DNA of 47,163 nucleotides, taken from the NCBI GenBank assembly GCA_964475835.1, contig CAYYYL010000022.1, positions 1-47,163 of the forward strand, read 5' to 3'. Positions 1 to 8,540 of the stretch are shown here, in pieces. Both the position numbers and the translations under genes were made by a program. Within the stretch, counting starts at the first letter, position 1, and every line of letters starts with the position of its first letter. The notes under the pieces are model-generated. The model did not search any database. It had not been told where the DNA came from and saw only the letters and a list, made by a program, of their open reading frames with translations. This stretch comes from JABDCI01 sp964475835. GTDB lineage: Bacteria; Verrucomicrobiota; Verrucomicrobiia; JABWAM01.

Positions 1-1
1 C

Positions 2-2371
2 GACAAAGTCATGGCCACCCGCATCGAGGATCAGGTCCAGCGCGGCCATTACTTCGCGATCGTCGACGAAGTCGACTCGATCCTGATCGACGAGGCACGC
101 ACCCCCCTCATCATCTCCGGTCCCTCTCCCGTTGCCGGACAGCACCAATACGACCGCTGGAAACCGATGGTCCAGGAACTCGTCCGCAAACAAACCCTCC
201 TCTGCAACACCCTTATCCAGGATGCCAGAAAGATTCTCGACTCCAAGGGGGACACCCAGCTCGCAGGCCGCATGCTCTATCAAGTGAAACTCGGGCAGCC
301 CAAGCACAAGCAGTTGCTGCGCATGACGGAGGATCCCATCACCCGCCAATTGATCGACAAGACCGAACTCGACATCCTCGCCGACACCAAGCGCGTGGAA
401 ATGCATCACTTGAAGGAGGACCTCTACTTCGCCATCGATGAGAAGGGAAATGAGATCGAGCTCTCCGAAAAAGGCCGCACCTTCCTCCGTCCTGACGATC
501 CCAACGCCTTCGTTCTCCCCGACCTGATCAGCGCCTTTCACGAAATTGATACCGACGCGGCACTCTCGATCGAGGATAAGGCCTCGCGGCGCCAGAAGGC
601 CCAGGAGATCTCCGAGGAAAAGAATGAGGTGCTCCACAACATCTCGCAACTGCTCCGGGCATACTGCCTCTTTGAAAAGGACGTCGACTACGTGGTGCAG
701 GATGCCAAGGTGATGATCGTGGATGAATTCACAGGCCGACTCATGCCCGGCCGCCGCTGGAGCGATGGTCTCCACCAGGCTGTGGAAGCCAAGGAAGGCG
801 TGGAGATCGAACGCGAAACCCAGACGCTCGCCACCATCACCATCCAGAACTATTTCCGCCTCTACAAGAAGCTCGCCGGCATGACGGGCACCGCGGAAAC
901 CGAGGCCAACGAATTTCACGACATCTACAAGCTCCAGGTCAACGTCATTCCCACCAACCGGCCCGTGGGACGCAAGGACGAAAATGACGTGATCTACAAG
1001 ACACGCCGCGAAAAATTCAATCGCATCGTGCGCGAAATCCAGGAACGCCACGCAAAGGGGCAACCCGTCCTCGTGGGCACGATCTCGGTCGAAACCTCCG
1101 AGTTACTCAGCCGCATGTTGAAGCGCTCGAATGTGCCCCACTCCGTTCTCAACGCCAAATACCACCAGCAGGAGGCCGAAATCGTCTCACGTGCAGGACA
1201 ACGCGGAGCGGTCACCATCGCCACCAACATGGCCGGCCGTGGAACGGACATCAAACTCGGCACAGGCGTCGGCGATCTTGGCGGACTCCATGTCGTAGGC
1301 ACGGAACGCCATGAATCCCGACGCATCGACCGTCAGCTGCGCGGCCGCTGCGCACGTCAGGGCGACCCCGGTTCCTCCCGCTTTTTCATCTCCCTTGAGG
1401 ATGACTTGATGCGTCTCTTCGCCTCCGGCCGCATCGGCCAGTGGATGGAGAAACTTGGTTTTACCGAAGGTCAGGAGCTCGAACATCCCTGGCTCAACCG
1501 CTCCGTCGAATCCGCCCAGAAACGCGTCGAACAACACAACTACCAGCGCCGCAAGCACACACTCGAATACGACGACGTGATGAACAAGCAGCGCGAGATC
1601 ATTTACGGCCTCCGCAACGAAGCCCTCCGGGGTGAGGGAATCCATGAGCGCATCCAAGACGTCCTCGAAGAGGTGATCCACGCCCGGGCCGAAACGTATC
1701 TGCCCAAGGGAAAGAATCACGACGAATGGAATCTCGACGCCTTCGTCAACTGGCTCAATCTCACCTTCCCCATCGCCACCAAACGCGAGGACGCCCAGAG
1801 GGATTTCACCGACGCGGATCGGGCCGCGGAGATCGCTCTCAAACGCATCACCGACCTTTACGCCCAAAAAGAAAAGACAGAAGATCCGAATGCGTTCAAG
1901 CACATCGAAAAGGCGATTGTCCTCAGCGCCATCGACCGCCTCTGGCAGGAACACCTCTACAATATGGACGGCCTGCGCACCGGGATCAGCCTGCGTGCCT
2001 ACGGGCAGAAGGATCCGTTGATCGAATACAAGAGTGAGGCGTTCAAACTTTTTGAACAGCTCATGGAGAGCATCCACGAGGAAATCGTTTCCAATCTTTT
2101 CCGCAGCGCAAGCAGCCTGGAGGCATTCGAAAAATTCCTCGCGTCCCTCCCTCAGCAATTGATCCATGCCGAGGCCCCCTCCGGCTTCCAGTCGCCCGGC
2201 GCACCCTCCGCCTCAACGGAAGGTCATGGCTCCTCAGCCAGCGAGGAAATCGACCAGGCTCTGAAAAAATCAGCTCCAGTCCGGCGTGAAATGCCCAAGG
2301 TCGGCCGCAACGACCCGTGCCCCTGCGGCAGTGGCAAGAAGTACAAGAAATGCCACGGTGTGGCAGCGTGA
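2..2371 (+). CDS. secA: Preprotein translocase ATPase SecA (5' end cut by window edge)
   Basis: Motor ATPase that drives secretory preproteins through SecYEG at the inner membrane. The reading frame is open to the first base, so the N-terminus (about 190-200 residues, including the Walker A site) lies outside the window. The visible part starts just before the DEVDSILIDEARTP Walker B/DEAD-type segment, which is diagnostic for SecA. The preprotein cross-linking domain, the second nucleotide-binding fold (TNMAGRGTDIKLG, then RQLRGRCARQGDPG) and the helical scaffold follow. An Ala/Ser-rich linker leads to a terminal zinc-binding SEC-C motif (NDPCPCGSGKKYKKCHG) used for SecB or ribosome contact. 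The PPXD region seems longer than in E. coli SecA. The gene converges on the glycosidase gene 40 bp downstream. Identification is certain; only the true start is unseen. Confidence 0.98.
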   Translation, partial: DKVMATRIEDQVQRGHYFAIVDEVDSILIDEARTPLIISGPSPVAGQHQYDRWKPMVQELVRKQTLLCNTLIQDARKILDSKGDTQLAGRMLYQVKLGQPKHKQLLRMTEDPITRQLIDKTELDILADTKRVEMHHLKEDLYFAIDEKGNEIELSEKGRTFLRPDDPNAFVLPDLISAFHEIDTDAALSIEDKASRRQKAQEISEEKNEVLHNISQLLRAYCLFEKDVDYVVQDAKVMIVDEFTGRLMPGRRWSDGLHQAVEAKEGVEIERETQTLATITIQNYFRLYKKLAGMTGTAETEANEFHDIYKLQVNVIPTNRPVGRKDENDVIYKTRREKFNRIVREIQERHAKGQPVLVGTISVETSELLSRMLKRSNVPHSVLNAKYHQQEAEIVSRAGQRGAVTIATNMAGRGTDIKLGTGVGDLGGLHVVGTERHESRRIDRQLRGRCARQGDPGSSRFFISLEDDLMRLFASGRIGQWMEKLGFTEGQELEHPWLNRSVESAQKRVEQHNYQRRKHTLEYDDVMNKQREIIYGLRNEALRGEGIHERIQDVLEEVIHARAETYLPKGKNHDEWNLDAFVNWLNLTFPIATKREDAQRDFTDADRAAEIALKRITDLYAQKEKTEDPNAFKHIEKAIVLSAIDRLWQEHLYNMDGLRTGISLRAYGQKDPLIEYKSEAFKLFEQLMESIHEEIVSNLFRSASSLEAFEKFLASLPQQLIHAEAPSGFQSPGAPSASTEGHGSSASEEIDQALKKSAPVRREMPKVGRNDPCPCGSGKKYKKCHGVAA

Positions 2372-2411
2372 CGTAAGACCCCGGTCGCAAGCAAATAGGC
2401 CTCCCTTGGGA

Positions 2412-4292
2412 TTACTTCCCGCCGGATCCCCTCAGCTTTTTGTACATCTCATATGCCTTGCGGGGCTCGCGCAAAAACGGGCTCGCCTTGCCATCCCCCT
2501 GTCCCATGATGCCAAGCCATTCCTCCTGACAAGCGCTGTCGGGAAAGGCTGCGGAAAAACATGCATCCTTGTTCTGAACCCCATCCTGATCCTTTTTGGC
2601 GGTATCCTTCCACCATTCATCCAGCCATTCGAAGGTGATTCCGCCCATGGAAACACCCGAGCCGGGATTGCCCGCGCGATTGTAGACGATATCCTCCCAG
2701 TTGCCTTTGTGGTAATCCGCCTGGGCGTCTTCATCCAGGCCTTTTCCATCCCAATAGGAATCACACCCATATTCTCCAATCAGGACGGGACGGTCAAAGA
2801 GCTGGCGTGACGCCTCCCAAATCCCTCCCAATCCATCGCTGCCCGAATATTCGTTGATTCCAACAAAATCCAATTCAGAAGCGTGCTTGGCAAACGTATC
2901 AATCATCCCAGTCCCCATGTTGCCAACTCCAACCGGATGATTGGGATCGAGTTTGTGAATGAGGGCCGCCGCTTCATTGAGAAGCGTGGCGTATTCCTCG
3001 GGATGGGAGCTCGCGTTGGTGTGCGTCGCATTCACACCAGAATACGAACCCGGCATATTATTCTCATTCCCAAGCACGTACATCAAAAGCCAGGGTTCGT
3101 TTTTGCAGAGCTCCACCATTTTGTGAACAGCATCCAGCATGTTTTTTCGCTGTTCGGGATTCGCGTAGTCCGTGCCATCCTTCCAGGTTGCCCCAGAGTG
3201 AACGGTATACGCTCCGAAGGGATCATTCAAAATCACATAGATTCCATAATTCTTCTGCATGTCACGAAGTAGTCCAAGATTCAGGTTTGAAAGATCCTCC
3301 ACCATGATTCGAATGGCATTGCACCCCATGTCCTTCATCAACTGAAAATCCCCAACCGCAGGCTCGTCAGCATCCTGGTTTCCGTTCCGATTTCGATCCA
3401 CCCACGTCTCGTAGGCCACATCGTTGGTGCCATTGTGATTGTCATCCGAAGTCATCCAGTTCCACGTTGTGTTGCAACCGACTTTGGTGGGAAAATAACT
3501 CATGCCCTGAACAAAAAACGGTTTACCCCCCACCTCCAACCCCCACTGACCATTGTCATACTTCACACATGCGACCTCGCCTCCGCGCTTCTGCACCACT
3601 TTCAATGTATCCACAGGAACCACACTCTTATCACGATCCTCTTTTGTATATTTCACGAAACGTCCAGGAACCACCGCCACTTCGTTGCGCGTCATGTCCC
3701 CCTTGAGATTCTGGTGGGCGTACACATTCGCATCGACGAGCTTCCAACCAACCTCGGGATGGTGACGCTGGAGGTTGATGATGGAGCCCCACGCCGCGGG
3801 AGCCACGAGCCAGGTGAATAACTTATGGGTTTCCCAGGAATAGGATGTCGGATGCAAAATGATCGCCGCCCGAAAAGCCTTCAGGGCGTGGGAGTACAAC
3901 CCAGCCTTCTCGAGGGCATGTCCGGTAAAAAGGAGTTTCTCCGCAGGGTCCTGAGTCATGCAGCTCGCCCACGCAAAATAGTCCGCCTCGGGATCCCCGG
4001 AATTCACATGCGCCCAGACATTGGGTTTGATCCGGTTCGCCTCGCGAATTTCCTTGAGGCGGGGATTTTGGGTCACCGTATTCGAAGGTTCAATCCCCTC
4101 ACCCGAAGCTTTGGCTAATCCTGCACGGTCCTTGATCACATACTTGAACTGATAGGTCCCCACATTTTTGAATTCCCCGTATTTTTCGTAGTCCACCACC
4201 TCCTCCGTTCCTGGATCGGCAAGCTGAAGTCCAGCCGCTGAAAGGGCGAGGGTTCCACTCAAGACTAGGGAGGCGACAAGAAATGGTTTCAT
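2412..4292 (-). CDS. Secreted clan GH-A glycoside hydrolase with N-terminal TPR-like region
   Basis: 626 aa with an N-terminal signal peptide (about residues 1-20, ending in ALSAA). Residues 115-150 look like a TPR hairpin (ALEKAGLYSHALKAFRAAI). From about 255 to 600 there is a TIM-barrel of the GH5/GH2 type: GKPFFVQGMSYFP opens strand 1, GNEN (E410) fits the acid/base after strand 4 and IGEYG (E507) fits the nucleophile after strand 7. An acidic loop at 283-310 (DDNHNGTND, then DRNRNGNQDADE) resembles a calcium-binding EF-hand or dockerin loop. The exact family and substrate cannot be set from sequence alone; a beta-mannan, beta-glucan or beta-galactoside linkage is typical of the clan. It stands alone between secA (convergent) and a tRNA gene. 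The ATG has no clear Shine-Dalgarno sequence. Confidence 0.8.
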   Translation of the reverse strand: MKPFLVASLVLSGTLALSAAGLQLADPGTEEVVDYEKYGEFKNVGTYQFKYVIKDRAGLAKASGEGIEPSNTVTQNPRLKEIREANRIKPNVWAHVNSGDPEADYFAWASCMTQDPAEKLLFTGHALEKAGLYSHALKAFRAAIILHPTSYSWETHKLFTWLVAPAAWGSIINLQRHHPEVGWKLVDANVYAHQNLKGDMTRNEVAVVPGRFVKYTKEDRDKSVVPVDTLKVVQKRGGEVACVKYDNGQWGLEVGGKPFFVQGMSYFPTKVGCNTTWNWMTSDDNHNGTNDVAYETWVDRNRNGNQDADEPAVGDFQLMKDMGCNAIRIMVEDLSNLNLGLLRDMQKNYGIYVILNDPFGAYTVHSGATWKDGTDYANPEQRKNMLDAVHKMVELCKNEPWLLMYVLGNENNMPGSYSGVNATHTNASSHPEEYATLLNEAAALIHKLDPNHPVGVGNMGTGMIDTFAKHASELDFVGINEYSGSDGLGGIWEASRQLFDRPVLIGEYGCDSYWDGKGLDEDAQADYHKGNWEDIVYNRAGNPGSGVSMGGITFEWLDEWWKDTAKKDQDGVQNKDACFSAAFPDSACQEEWLGIMGQGDGKASPFLREPRKAYEMYKKLRGSGGK

Positions 4293-4501
4293 GAAAGAGG
4301 AATCAAAGGTTTACCGGGGGGGGCACCACGGACCGCAGCCCTCCATCTCACGAGTTCTAAAATTTCCACCCCCTGGAGTCGATGTGATTTTGTGTACCCT
4401 GGAATGTTTACTAATAGGACGGCCGGCATGCCACAAATCTTCAATCACACCCAAAATTCCTTGCCGCCCTGAATCCCCAAGGCATAATGAATCCCCGTCA
4501 C

Positions 4502-4578
4502 GCACTCATAGCTCAACTGGATAGAGCATCGGTCTTCGGAACCGAGGGTTGCAGGTTCAAATCCTGCTGAGTGCACCA
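4502..4578 (+). tRNA. tRNA-Arg (anticodon TCG)
   Basis: Complete cloverleaf with encoded CCA. The acceptor stem GCACTCA (4502-4508) pairs with TGAGTGC (4568-4574). The D stem is GCTC/GAGC, the anticodon stem TCGGT/ACCGA encloses loop CTTCGGA, and the T stem GCAGG/CCTGC encloses TTCAAAT. The anticodon TCG at 4536-4538 reads the CGA arginine codon. A20 in the D loop and G37 fit tRNA-Arg. It lies between two minus-strand genes on the opposite strand. Confidence 0.95.
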
Positions 4579-4597
4579 TTCATAGAATGGCCCCCTC

Positions 4598-5620
4598 TTA
4601 TCCCAGTTTTACGCCAGCCTCATCGAGGAGTTCCTTGACCTTGTGTGCCGTCTCATCGGCACCCGGAACACAGAGATTGGGATCCTTTTCCGCACCGGCC
4701 GCGAGCGCCATGGCATAACCCTTGCAATCGTATCCACAAGCGGTGCAATCCGTCTGTCCCATGGCTGCATAGAGCTTCACAGCAAGCGGTTTGCCTTTGG
4801 CCATACCCAGACGAGTGGCAATGTCTTTTTCAGGATCGTGCCAGGGCACATCATTTGTCAGATCGGGATTTTCCTCCTCAGCCGGAGCTTCCACCGCAGC
4901 GGGGGCAGCAGCCGCTTCACCCGCAGGTGTCGGAGCGGCCTTGGCCGGTGCACCAACGGAAACCTGGGAAAGGAACTTCTGCAACCAGGCGCGTTGTTCA
5001 GGAGAGAAAGGAGCGTCATCAGGAACAATGATCATAGAAGCAGTAGGTGCAGGCTTGGAAACAGGGGCGGCCGCGGGTGCCGCTGCAGGTTTGGCTGCAG
5101 GCGCTGGCTTCTTTTTCTTGGCAGCCTCCTCCGCCAGACGGGTATCCACCTCCGTCGCCTCAATCGGTTTGATGGAGTGAAAATATTCGTTCGACTTCGC
5201 GAGCTCGCGTTTCGTCATCAAAAGGCCGGTAAAGCGGTTGTCGTGCGCGTATTCATACTCGTGATCCATCTTGATGGCATCAAAGGGACACGCCTCCACA
5301 CAGATCTGGCACCCCATGCACACCGTGTAATCGATGTCGAAAACCTTGGGTTGCTTGATGATTTTCCCATTCTCATCACGCATGGGCTCGATATAGATGC
5401 ACTGCGGAGGGCACTCCGTCTCACATATCTTGCATGCCACGCACCGAAGATGATCCGCATCCTTTTCGAAAACGAGAAAGGGGAAATTCCTGTAGTTCTG
5501 CTCAGGCTCCTTACGCTCCTCCGGGTACTGGATCGTGGTCATGCGATCCTTGTCGAAATAGCTTTCGACAAAATTCTTCGCCGTCACAGTCATTCCCTGA
5601 AGTAGTGCGGAACCGATCAT
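4598..5620 (-). CDS. NuoI-type ferredoxin subunit fused to an extra C-terminal Fe-S module
   Basis: 340 aa, about twice a normal NuoI. Residues 60-111 carry the two [4Fe-4S] motifs of complex I subunit NuoI: C60-x2-C63-x2-C66-x3-C70 and C101-x2-C104-x2-C107-x3-C111. These relay electrons toward NuoB. An Ala/Pro/Lys linker (165-195) follows, then a segment with SPEQRAWLQKFL (206-217), a second Ala/Pro linker, a PWHDP segment (259-263), and a third cysteine cluster C292-x2-C295-x3-C299...C317 (DCTACGYDC then LCVPG). That last unit resembles the PF04060-type Fe-S domain, and SPEQRAWL/WHDP/DCxACGYDC resembles the linker of CysJ-like sulfite reductase flavoproteins. It is the last gene after nuoABCD, 101 bp beyond nuoD, so it probably belongs to complex I. 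The role of the third cluster is unknown. Confidence 0.85.
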   Translation of the reverse strand: MIGSALLQGMTVTAKNFVESYFDKDRMTTIQYPEERKEPEQNYRNFPFLVFEKDADHLRCVACKICETECPPQCIYIEPMRDENGKIIKQPKVFDIDYTVCMGCQICVEACPFDAIKMDHEYEYAHDNRFTGLLMTKRELAKSNEYFHSIKPIEATEVDTRLAEEAAKKKKPAPAAKPAAAPAAAPVSKPAPTASMIIVPDDAPFSPEQRAWLQKFLSQVSVGAPAKAAPTPAGEAAAAPAAVEAPAEEENPDLTNDVPWHDPEKDIATRLGMAKGKPLAVKLYAAMGQTDCTACGYDCKGYAMALAAGAEKDPNLCVPGADETAHKVKELLDEAGVKLG

Positions 5621-5634
5621 AATTTCAGAAGGTA

Positions 5635-5700
5635 GGAATTGGAATTTAGAATATTCTCCCAGGAGAGCTCGATCGTTTCATGATTCTAAATTCTAACTTC
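5635..5700. repeat. Imperfect inverted repeat between nuoD and the nuoI-like gene
   Basis: Arms at 5635-5652 and 5683-5700 match at 15 of 18 positions, with a perfect 11-bp core (GAATTTAGAAT at 5642-5652 against ATTCTAAATTC at 5683-5693). The AT-rich GAATTTAGAAT/CTCAATTCT wording resembles the intergenic sequences at 44432-44476 and at the right edge, which suggests one dispersed repeat family. It could act as an mRNA hairpin inside the operon. Confidence 0.6.
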
Positions 5701-5721
5701 TCAATTCTATATCCTTTTAAA

Positions 5722-6921
5722 TCACCTGTCCACTTCACCCAGCACAATATCCACGGCCCCAAGGATGACGATCACATCCGCCACCTTCTGCCCGATGCAC
5801 ATGTCCTCCAGGATCGTTAGATTGATGAAACTCGGCGCCCGCACATGGTAACGGTAAGGCATCGTCCCTCCGTTGCTGATCAGATAAAATCCCAACTCCC
5901 CTTTGGGGGATTCGATGCGACCGTACATTTCCCCCGCTTTCGGACGAAAATTTCGAAGTTTTACGGACGGATTGATGGCATCCCCACCTTCAGGAAACTG
6001 TTTCAGCGCCTGCTTCAGGATTTTCACACTTTCCCGCATTTCAAGCACTCGGACCATGTAGCGGTCGTAGACATCCCCCCGATCCCCCAAGGGAACCCGA
6101 AAATCGAAACGATTGTAGAGACCGTATCCATCCACCTTGCGAATATCGTAATCGACCCCGCTCGCACGCAACACCGGCCCCGTGACCCCTGCATTGATAG
6201 CCAGCTCCTTGGAAAGGAGGCCGATACCCTGGCAGCGTGACATTAAAATCTCATTCCCGGTCAGCAACTTTTCAAATTCATCCAAAAAGTAGGGATAGTT
6301 GTCCACGATGGCGGTGATTCGCTTCAAATCCGTCGGTGTCAGGTCCACACGAACTCCCCCGAATCGCATGTAGTTGCACATCATGCGTCCACCTGAAACA
6401 GCCTCAAAAATATCCAAAATCTTTTCACGTTCCCGAAACGCATAAATCAAGGGCGTTCCCAACGCACCGAGATCGTTCACCATAAACCCGATGAGACAGG
6501 TATGGTTCACGAGACGGGTCAACTCGGCCATGATGATGCGGATCAGTTCAGCCCGCTCGGGCACTTCAATTCCGGCAAGTTTCTCCACCGCATGGGCGTA
6601 GGCCCAGTTATTTGTCATCGAGCAAAGGTAATCGAGTCGATCGGTATAGGGCATGGACCCCAGATACGACGTCTTTTCCGCAAGCTGCTCATGGTTTCGA
6701 TGCAGATATCCGAAGACGGGCTTCAACTTCACGACTTCCTCACCATCCAGAACCACATCCATCCGGAATACGCCGTGCGTGCTCGGATGCTGGGGCCCCA
6801 TGGAGATTTCCAGCAATTGGGTGCCGAGATCATTGCCACTAAGCACCTGATAACTGCGCGGTCCATAGAGCGGCTGCTCGGCGGAAACCAAATCGTTGGG
6901 TTCGGAGAGAATCTCAGTCAT
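5722..6921 (-). CDS. nuoD: NADH-quinone oxidoreductase subunit D
   Basis: 399 aa, the usual length of stand-alone NuoD (49-kDa subunit) of respiratory complex I, in the peripheral arm next to the quinone site. Recognised by SMGPQHPSTHGVFR near residue 40, the HRNHEQLAEKTSYLG segment and PYTDRLDYLCSMTNNW, all family signatures, and by the C-terminal end GAVDIVLGEVDR. The ATG (6919-6921) overlaps the nuoC stop as ATGA, so translation is probably coupled. It is not fused to NuoC, unlike in E. coli. Part of nuoA-B-C-D on the minus strand. Confidence 0.97.
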   Translation of the reverse strand: MTEILSEPNDLVSAEQPLYGPRSYQVLSGNDLGTQLLEISMGPQHPSTHGVFRMDVVLDGEEVVKLKPVFGYLHRNHEQLAEKTSYLGSMPYTDRLDYLCSMTNNWAYAHAVEKLAGIEVPERAELIRIIMAELTRLVNHTCLIGFMVNDLGALGTPLIYAFREREKILDIFEAVSGGRMMCNYMRFGGVRVDLTPTDLKRITAIVDNYPYFLDEFEKLLTGNEILMSRCQGIGLLSKELAINAGVTGPVLRASGVDYDIRKVDGYGLYNRFDFRVPLGDRGDVYDRYMVRVLEMRESVKILKQALKQFPEGGDAINPSVKLRNFRPKAGEMYGRIESPKGELGFYLISNGGTMPYRYHVRAPSFINLTILEDMCIGQKVADVIVILGAVDIVLGEVDR

Positions 6922-7475
6922 GGCGTTGGTTTGGAATAGTGCTCGCGGGCCTTCTCCAGCACTTCATCGTGCGGTGTGGGTTCCCATTCGTAGTCGTCAG
7001 GCTCCTTGTAGTCCCGGCGCATGGGATGATCCTGAAACTCATCCCACATCAGGATGCGTCGCAAATCAGGGTGCCCACTGAATCGAATTCCATAAAGATC
7101 GTAGATCTCACGCTCCTGAAACTCGGCGCTCCGAAAAAGGGGCGTGATGCTCGGCACCATGGGATTATCCCGATTCGTCCGGCAACGGATGGACACGGGG
7201 CCGTGCTTCCTGGCCATCGAGTAAAAGTGATAAACAACCTCAAGATAACCGGGCCTCTCCACCTCGGATTCCGTCCCGTCCGGATTCTTCACCTTCACCT
7301 TGGCCGCAAGCCAGTCCACACCCGCGACGTTGGACGCATAGTCGAGCTGCAACTCGGGATTCGTTTTGAGAAAATGCACTAGCTCGAAGAGATCCGTCGA
7401 GGGAACCACATAGGATTGTGTCGCATCCTCCCACACAACCTTCGGAAAATTCTGGATGATTAAGGCCGTATTCAC
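6918..7475 (-). CDS. nuoC: NADH-quinone oxidoreductase subunit C
   Basis: 185 aa with the chosen GTG start. NuoC (30-kDa subunit) of complex I: REIYDLYGIRFSGHPDLRRILMWDEF is the family signature near residues 125-150. An ATG further upstream (7508) would overlap nuoB by 37 bp. The GTG at 7473-7475 overlaps the nuoB stop as GTGA and has a good Shine-Dalgarno GAGGT at 7481-7485 with a 5-nt spacer, so it is preferred. The gene ends overlapping nuoD by 4 bp. Confidence 0.95.
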   Translation of the reverse strand: MNTALIIQNFPKVVWEDATQSYVVPSTDLFELVHFLKTNPELQLDYASNVAGVDWLAAKVKVKNPDGTESEVERPGYLEVVYHFYSMARKHGPVSIRCRTNRDNPMVPSITPLFRSAEFQEREIYDLYGIRFSGHPDLRRILMWDEFQDHPMRRDYKEPDDYEWEPTPHDEVLEKAREHYSKPTP

Positions 7476-8095
7476 GCCGCACCTCGCTGAATTTTCGCAG
7501 GTTTCCACACGGCCCGGTTGAAGGGCGGCACCAGATCATGGGCCCCATACTGGGGAATGGGAAATTCGGAAGGCTCCGTCTGGTCGTACCAACGAACCTT
7601 ACCAGGCCCCGTCAGGCGCTGTCCGTCAATCTGACGCTGAAGAAACATCAACGCATTCAAAAGGGCCTCGGGACGCGGAGGGCATCCCGGGATGTGCACA
7701 TCCACGGGAATAAAACGATCGATCCCCTTCAAAACATTGTACCCTTGTTTGAAGGGACCTCCGGAAATGGCACACGCGCCCATCGCAATCACATACTTCG
7801 GCTCGGGCATTTGATTATAAAGGCGGACCACCTGGGGAGCCATTTTCTTGGTCACCGTGCCGGCGACAATCATCAGATCCGCCTGACGCGGGGACGGTCG
7901 GAACACCTCAGCCCCAAAACGGGCAAGGTCAAAACGGGAACATGCTGTGGCAATCATTTCGATCGCACAACAGGCGAGTCCAAATTGAAGCGGCCAAATC
8001 GAGGATCGACGCCCCCAGTTGTAAATCGACTCCACGGTGGTGACAAACACCCCCGCTTTTTGCAACTCGCTTCTCAAGCCTTCGTCAACAGCCAT
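7472..8095 (-). CDS. nuoB: NADH-quinone oxidoreductase subunit B
   Basis: 207 aa. NuoB (PSST) binds cluster N2, the last Fe-S centre before ubiquinone or menaquinone. The four N2 ligands are visible: C42 and C43 (FGLACCAIEM), C108 (AMGACAISGG) and C138 (PGCPPRPEALL). The C-terminal tail of about 50 residues is slightly long. ATG start, 11 bp after nuoA; overlaps nuoC by 4 bp. Confidence 0.97.
   Translation of the reverse strand: MAVDEGLRSELQKAGVFVTTVESIYNWGRRSSIWPLQFGLACCAIEMIATACSRFDLARFGAEVFRPSPRQADLMIVAGTVTKKMAPQVVRLYNQMPEPKYVIAMGACAISGGPFKQGYNVLKGIDRFIPVDVHIPGCPPRPEALLNALMFLQRQIDGQRLTGPGKVRWYDQTEPSEFPIPQYGAHDLVPPFNRAVWKPAKIQRGAA
7481..7485 (-). promoter_or_regulatory. Ribosome binding site deciding the nuoC GTG start
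   Basis: GAGGT, 5 nt ahead of the GTG at 7475 and inside the end of nuoB. It is one of few clear Shine-Dalgarno sequences in the window and supports the short nuoC form. Confidence 0.65.
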
Positions 8096-8106
8096 AATTT
8101 TTCAAC

Positions 8107-8472
8107 TCACTTCCATTCCAGAACCCCCTTGCGCCAGGCCCACACCAGCCCCACCGCAAGAACGACCAGAAAAACAATCATTTCGAGGAACGCGAAAACA
8201 CCCAACTTATTGAACGCCACCGCCCATGGAACCAGAAAAATGGTCTCCAAATCAAAGATCACAAAAATCAGCGCGTAAATGTAGTACTGCACCTTGAATT
8301 GGACCCAGGAGTCCCCCTTTGAAGCCAGGCCACACTCGAAGGTGGAGCTCTTCATGGGCGAAGGCTTCTTCGGACGCACACGAGCGGAAATGATCAAAGG
8401 GGCTGCGGCGAATCCCAACGCCGCCAGCATCAACACAGCAATAAACAAATAAGAATACGCGTACGGGCTCAT
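8107..8472 (-). CDS. nuoA: NADH-quinone oxidoreductase subunit A
   Basis: 121 aa from the ATG at 8472. NuoA is a small three-helix subunit of the complex I membrane arm. Visible signs are TFECGLASKGDSW, then FKVQYYIYALIFVIFDLETIFLVPW, which is the conserved matrix-loop and helix-2 signature, and a third helix ending in AWRKGVLEW. The frame is open further upstream to a TTG at 8511, but the ATG gives the family length and an N-terminus running straight into helix 1. Neither start has a clear Shine-Dalgarno sequence. First gene of nuoABCD; a 225-bp gap separates it from lpxD upstream. Confidence 0.94.
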   Translation of the reverse strand: MSPYAYSYLFIAVLMLAALGFAAAPLIISARVRPKKPSPMKSSTFECGLASKGDSWVQFKVQYYIYALIFVIFDLETIFLVPWAVAFNKLGVFAFLEMIVFLVVLAVGLVWAWRKGVLEWK

Positions 8473-8540
8473 GCCAAAAAGGAACAAAAGCTTGTGGAGC
8501 TGCACAAACAAGGACTTGTCGCGCTTTCGTTTTCAGCGGA

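Noticed and set aside
1187..2167. 326-codon minus-strand open frame inside secA
   Set aside because: Shadow of the secA frame: no recognised motif, no separate start context, and secA is certain on the other strand.
4643..5605. 320-codon plus-strand open frame inside the nuoI-like gene
   Set aside because: Antisense to a gene with three cysteine clusters; the Arg/Gly-rich translation is typical of GC-rich shadow frames.
7476..7508. Upstream ATG start for nuoC
   Set aside because: It would overlap nuoB by 37 bp, while a GTG at 7475 has a GAGGT ribosome site and a 4-bp overlap.
8473..8511. TTG start for nuoA
   Set aside because: The ATG at 8472 gives the family length; the extra residues match no NuoA N-terminus.
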